Below, piece by piece: positions 14,103-17,376 of a stretch of 17,376 nt of DNA (position 1 is its first letter; each line of letters opens with the position of its first letter). The notes under the pieces were generated by a model. It did no database searches and was not told the origin of the DNA. It was given only the letters and a program-made list of their open reading frames with translations. The position numbers and the translations under genes were made by a program. The stretch is from JAYRGC01 sp041908065. GTDB lineage: Bacteria; Pseudomonadota; Alphaproteobacteria; UBA9219. The stretch is taken from assembly GCA_041908065.1 (NCBI GenBank), contig JAYRGC010000023.1, forward strand, positions 1-17,376, given 5' to 3'.

Positions 14103-15134
14103 TTACCTCTGCCCCAGCTCGGCTTCAGCCTGAGACGCCAGTTCGGCGATTATTTCCGCCGTCGGCTGTTCGGACGTGACCATGCCCACTATCTGTCCGG
14201 CCATCACCGATCCGTTCACCACGTCGCCGTCTACGACGGCGCGGCGCAACGCCCCCGCCCAGAAATGCTCGATTTCCAGCTGCGCCGCTTCTTTGCTCAG
14301 TTCCCCTTTGTCGAACTTTGCGATCACTTCGCGCTGTTTGTCTAAAAACGCGCGAGTTCCCTCGTTCACCAACGCCCGCACCGGTATGACCGGAAAGCGC
14401 GGATCCAGTTGCGGAGTAGGCAAGGCGTCGCGGGCGGCGGCGCGGATGAACGCCTGTTTGAAATTAGGATGCGCGACGCATTCTTTCGCGCACACGAAAC
14501 GGGTTCCCAGCTGCACTCCCGCTGCGCCCATTTCAAGGTACGACAGCATGGCCTCGCCTCGTCCGATGCCTCCGGCGACGAACACCGGAACATCGCGTAT
14601 GGCGGGGAGTATTTCCTGCGCCAAGACCGAAGTGCTGACCGGACCTATATGGCCGCCCGCCTCCATGCCCTCTATCACTAAAGCGTCCGCGCCCATGCGA
14701 ACCAGCCGTTTGCCCAATGCTACCGCCGGAGCGAAGCATATCGACTTCGCCCCGCCGTCCTTCACTTTTTTAATGGCGGCGGCGGAGGGGATTCCTCCGG
14801 CCAGAACTATGTGTTTTATCCGTTCTTCGACGCAAACCGAGATTAATTCGCCCAGCTGCGGGTGCATGGTTATCAGGTTCACCCCGAAAGGCTGCAAGGT
14901 TAAACGCCGCGTCGCCTGTATCTCCTGCCGCAACAAATCCGGCGACATGGATCCGGACGCCAGCACGCCGAAACCTCCGGCGTTGGAAATGGCCGCCACC
15001 AGATTGCGTTCGCTGACCCAGCTCATCGCTCCGCCCATGATGGCCAAGGGCGTTCCCAAAAAATCGCAGCCGCGCCTCATCAAAGCGGAAAGGCGAGGGG
15101 ACAAATTCGGATATTGCGAAGGCGACGCCGACAT
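14103..15134 (-). CDS. Nitronate monooxygenase / 2-nitropropane dioxygenase family flavoprotein
   Basis: These FMN-dependent TIM-barrel enzymes oxidise alkyl nitronates such as the toxin propionate 3-nitronate; FabK enoyl-reductases are relatives. The 343-aa product shows TPLAIMGGAMSWVSERNLVAAISNAGGFGVLASG near residues 28-61, then GVNLITM and KHIVLAGGIPSA. The ALVIEGMEAGGHIGP block contains the His expected as catalytic base in class I enzymes. FVAGGIGRGEAMLSYLEMGAAGVQLGTRFVCAKE binds the FMN phosphate. The ATG at 15134 lies 4 bp after the lysC stop; the frame further upstream runs inside lysC and is a shadow. The tight spacing implies one transcript with lysC, although no metabolic link is known to me. 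Substrate cannot be fixed from sequence. Confidence 0.9.
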   Translation of the reverse strand: MSASPSQYPNLSPRLSALMRRGCDFLGTPLAIMGGAMSWVSERNLVAAISNAGGFGVLASGSMSPDLLRQEIQATRRLTLQPFGVNLITMHPQLGELISVCVEERIKHIVLAGGIPSAAAIKKVKDGGAKSICFAPAVALGKRLVRMGADALVIEGMEAGGHIGPVSTSVLAQEILPAIRDVPVFVAGGIGRGEAMLSYLEMGAAGVQLGTRFVCAKECVAHPNFKQAFIRAAARDALPTPQLDPRFPVIPVRALVNEGTRAFLDKQREVIAKFDKGELSKEAAQLEIEHFWAGALRRAVVDGDVVNGSVMAGQIVGMVTSEQPTAEIIAELASQAEAELGQR

Positions 15135-15138
15135 AGGA

Positions 15139-16374
15139 TTATTGCCCGTCCAGACCATAGGCGGTGTGCAGAGATCGCAATGCCAGTTCGGTATATTCTT
15201 CGGCGACAAGCACGCTGATGCTGATCTCCGAGGTCTGTATAGCCTGAATGTTGATGTTCTTTCCGGCCAGCGTTTCGAACATAAGCGCGGCGACGCCCGG
15301 GTGGCTACGCATTCCAAGCCCGACCAAGGATATTTTCGACACGTTGCGGTCGGTCAGCATGTCGTTGAAACCGACCTTTTCCTGCTCGGCGTTCATCAAG
15401 TGGATCGTGCGATCCAGATCGGGGCGGCCTACGGTGAAGGTTATGTCGGTGGTCTTGCCGTCGTCCGAGGTCGTTTGGACGATCATGTCGACGTTGATGC
15501 CGGCGCGAGCCAACGCCCCGAAGATAATGGAGGCCACGCCCGGGCGGTCTGTCACGTTGGTAAGCGTTACCCGCGCTTCGTTCAACGAATAGGCTACGCC
15601 GGTTACGGATTGGTGTTCCATGGTTTCGTCCTCGTTTGTCACTATTGTCCCGGGCAACTCGCTGCCGACGGCGTTTTCGAAAGTCGATAAAACTTGAACC
15701 GTCACCTTGTGGCGCATGGCCATTTCGACCGAGCGGGTTTGCAACACCTTCGCTCCCAGAGAGGCCAGCTCCAGCATCTCGTCGTAAGACACGCGCCCAA
15801 GCTTGCGGGCTTTCTTCACTATGCGCGGGTCGCTGGTGTAAACGCCGTCGACGTCGGTATAGATGTCGCAGCGATCGGCTTTCAGCGCGGCGGCCAAGGC
15901 GACGGCGGAAGTGTCGGATCCGCCGCGCCCCAGCGTCGTGATGCTGCCGTCGTCGGTCACGCCTTGGAATCCCGCCAAAACCCCGACCTCGCCCTGATCT
16001 ATGCGCTGGCGCAAGGCCGAGGCGTTGATGTCCACTATGCGCGCCTTGTTATACGAAGAATCCGTTCTCAACGGCACTTGCCATCCTTGCCATGACCGCG
16101 CCCTTAATCCTCGCTGTTCCAACGCCAACGCCATAAGGCCGGAGGTTATCTGCTCTCCGGTCGACACCACGGCGTCGTGTTCGCGGGGATTGGGAAGAGG
16201 CGAAACGCTGCGGCAATAGCCGATAAGCTGATCCGTCACCCCCGCCATGGCCGATACCACCACGGCGACGTGGTTGCCCAACCTTACTTCGGCGGCGACC
16301 TTGGCGGCGGCGTTCTTGATCCTCTCCACGTCGCCCACCGAAGTTCCGCCGAATTTCATCACAATCAGAGCCAT
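15139..16374 (-). CDS. lysC: Aspartate kinase (aspartokinase), feedback-regulated
   Basis: It phosphorylates aspartate in the first step towards lysine, threonine, methionine and diaminopimelate. The 411-aa product begins MALIVMKFGGTSVGD (KFGGTS at 7-12), then STGEQITSGLMA (71-82), GRGGSDTSAVALAAAL (149-164), and IYTDVDGVYTSDPR. Two ACT domains follow, at about 265-335 (VTLTNVTDRPGVASIIFGALARAGINVDMIVQ) and 346-411 (ISLVGLGMRSHPGVAALMFETLAGKNINIQAI). This is the length and layout of lysine/threonine-inhibited monofunctional aspartokinases. GGAG at 16384-16387 is nine bases before the ATG, fixing the start. It is divergent from ubiG with a 107-bp gap and followed by the nitronate monooxygenase gene. 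Confidence 0.97.
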   Translation of the reverse strand: MALIVMKFGGTSVGDVERIKNAAAKVAAEVRLGNHVAVVVSAMAGVTDQLIGYCRSVSPLPNPREHDAVVSTGEQITSGLMALALEQRGLRARSWQGWQVPLRTDSSYNKARIVDINASALRQRIDQGEVGVLAGFQGVTDDGSITTLGRGGSDTSAVALAAALKADRCDIYTDVDGVYTSDPRIVKKARKLGRVSYDEMLELASLGAKVLQTRSVEMAMRHKVTVQVLSTFENAVGSELPGTIVTNEDETMEHQSVTGVAYSLNEARVTLTNVTDRPGVASIIFGALARAGINVDMIVQTTSDDGKTTDITFTVGRPDLDRTIHLMNAEQEKVGFNDMLTDRNVSKISLVGLGMRSHPGVAALMFETLAGKNINIQAIQTSEISISVLVAEEYTELALRSLHTAYGLDGQ

Positions 16375-16481
16375 GCCCTATCGCTCCATAGATATATCAG
16401 CATTTATCCGTTTAACCCGAACGAACAGCTATGCTATCCGTAGATTTGGTTTTGGCCAACAGGCAATTTGCGAGACGAATC

Positions 16482-17237
16482 ATGAACGCGGCTCAGGCGC
16501 AAGCGAAAATCTCTCCCAGCGTTTCCGAAGGCGAAGTGGCGCGGTTCTCGTCGCGCTCCGGCGAATGGTGGGACGAGGGCGGAGCTTTCGCCGCGCTTCA
16601 CCGCATCAACCGCCTGCGGCTGGAATACATAACCGCCCGCGTCGCCGCCCATTACGGAAACGACGGGCGGTTGAGGGGGCTGAGGGTGTTGGACGTGGGT
16701 TGCGGCGGCGGGCTTTTGTCCGAGCCGTTGGCGCGGCAGGGGGCGAAGGTCACGGCGATCGACGCTTCCGAGGCGGCCATAGAGGCGGCGAAGGAGCACG
16801 CCGCGTCGTCGGGTCTGAAGATCGACTATCGCGCCATAACCGCCGAAAAGCTGGCCCATGACGAGGCGAGCGGGTTCGACGTCGTAACCGCCATGGAGAT
16901 CGTCGAGCATGTTGCTGATTTGCGCTCGCTTGTCTCGGCTTTGTCCCGCCTTTTGCGCCCCGACGGGCTATTGGTGATGTCCACCCTTAACCGCACCATG
17001 CGAAGCTATATGCAAGGAATCGTGGCGGCGGAATATATTTTGGGCTGGGTTCCAGCCGGAACGCACGAATGGCGCAAATTCGTCCGCCCGTCGGAGCTGG
17101 CACGGGTCTTGGAAGGGAGCGGCTTGCTGGTCGAGGATTTAGCGGGAATGCCCTATAATCCGTTCGCCGGTGAGTTCGAGCTTTCGTCCCACGATCTTCG
17201 AGTGAATTACCTGCTGTCGGCGCGCAAGGGGATATGA
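16482..17237 (+). CDS. ubiG: Ubiquinone biosynthesis O-methyltransferase UbiG
   Basis: UbiG transfers methyl groups from S-adenosylmethionine to hydroxyl groups of ubiquinone precursors in two steps. The 251-aa product has VSEGEVARFSSRSGEWWDEGGAFAALHRINRLRLEYI (14-50), the UbiG N-terminal mark. Methyltransferase motif I is LDVGCGGGLLSEPLA (70-84), followed by VTAIDAS with Asp94 for the ribose. FDVVTAMEIVEHV (132-144), LLRPDGLLVMSTLNRT and GTHEWRKFVRPSELARVL then follow. ATG 16482 matches the family start; an in-frame ATG at 16431 would add 17 residues. No strong ribosome site is seen at either. Divergent from lysC. The gene is complete and is followed by a stem-loop and the window-edge repeat. 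Confidence 0.96.
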   Translation: MNAAQAQAKISPSVSEGEVARFSSRSGEWWDEGGAFAALHRINRLRLEYITARVAAHYGNDGRLRGLRVLDVGCGGGLLSEPLARQGAKVTAIDASEAAIEAAKEHAASSGLKIDYRAITAEKLAHDEASGFDVVTAMEIVEHVADLRSLVSALSRLLRPDGLLVMSTLNRTMRSYMQGIVAAEYILGWVPAGTHEWRKFVRPSELARVLEGSGLLVEDLAGMPYNPFAGEFELSSHDLRVNYLLSARKGI

Positions 17238-17246
17238 ACGAATTCT

Positions 17247-17274
17247 GACGCCGTTTGCGCAAAACGGTTGCGTC
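17247..17274 (+). terminator. Stem-loop just after ubiG, possible weak terminator
   Basis: CCGTTT (17251-17256) and AAACGG (17262-17267) form a perfect stem with a GCGCA loop. An outer GACG/CGTC pair (17247-17250, 17271-17274) extends it across a TTG bulge. It begins about 10 nt after the ubiG stop codon. No T-run follows (GGGGCTTGGGC), so if it terminates transcription it does so weakly or with help. Confidence 0.35.
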
Positions 17275-17320
17275 GGGGCTTGGGCTTTGCTATCTCCCTC
17301 GCGTGGGAATGTCACGAAAT

Positions 17321-17338
17321 AATGGCTCTTACGCAAAA
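17321..17338 (-). repeat. 18-bp flank motif, inverse copy of 11149-11166
   Basis: AATGGCTCTTACGCAAAA differs from the inverse of 11149-11166 at one base. It lies 17 bp left of the element end that begins at 17356, so its position relative to the element mirrors the other copy. Confidence 0.5.
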
Positions 17339-17355
17339 CAGGTGGGGAAAAGGGC

Positions 17356-17376
17356 CGTCATTGCGAGCCGCCCCTT
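17356..17376 (+). repeat. Left end of a palindromic element, cut by the window edge
   Basis: CGTCATTGCGAGCCGC (17356-17371) is identical to the left terminal repeat of the copy at 11016-11031. It is preceded by GGGC, so GGCCGTCATTGCGAG is shared with the other site as well. The remainder lies beyond the window. Confidence 0.75.

Noticed and set aside
14176..15690. 504-codon open frame antisense to the nitronate monooxygenase and lysC genes
   Set aside because: Both antisense partners have strong family motifs. The translated product has no domain and is biased as expected for a mirror frame.

Overview
The window reads as a chromosomal segment of a GC-rich alphaproteobacterium. Rhodospirillales-like is my best guess, but that is inference. 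Supporting signs are the lysC/ubiG divergent pair, a PutA without a ribbon-helix-helix domain, a DnaA with an Ala/Pro-rich linker, and a FAS1 protein. Nothing looks like a phage, a conjugative element or a defence island. Most of the window is housekeeping and envelope genes in short operons.

Layout. Positions 1-135 hold the end of a dispersed palindromic element and short tandem palindromes. putA (155-3334, minus) has a TATAAT so close to its ATG that the mRNA may be leaderless. Divergent from it are a HIT-family hydrolase (3493-3858) and a closely coupled unknown membrane protein (3862-4380). Convergent to these is a two-gene minus-strand operon: an S66 LD-carboxypeptidase-like protein (5302-6261) overlapping by 4 bp a dimethylargininase/arginine-deiminase-fold hydrolase (4481-5305). 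Next come a DUF2892-type small membrane protein (6377-6583), a TolC-family protein (6597-7985), tRNA-Phe(GAA) (8089-8164), a second TolC-family protein (8288-9736) and an overlapping MacA-like adaptor (9733-10899) with no inner-membrane transporter after it.

The rest is a repeat-rich gap (10976-11142), a secreted FAS1 protein (11189-11893, minus), dnaA (12284-13804) after about 390 bp of non-coding DNA, a second repeat-rich gap (13804-14102), a nitronate monooxygenase family gene (14103-15134, minus) 4 bp behind lysC (15139-16374, minus), divergent ubiG (16482-17237), and the start of a further repeat copy at the right edge.

Functional themes. PutA and the arginine-family hydrolase point to arginine/proline catabolism. 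The S66 peptidase and the two TolC/MacA proteins concern the envelope and export. lysC, ubiG and dnaA are core metabolism and replication.

I see no clearly new multi-gene system. The most unusual structure is a mosaic family of non-coding repeats: 101-127 bp elements with terminal inverted repeats and a central palindrome, always next to 15-nt palindromes of the type ACGGCC-TTT-GGCCGT. These carry a paired base change between copies and occur in small tandem arrays. One array starts on the last base of the dnaA stop codon.
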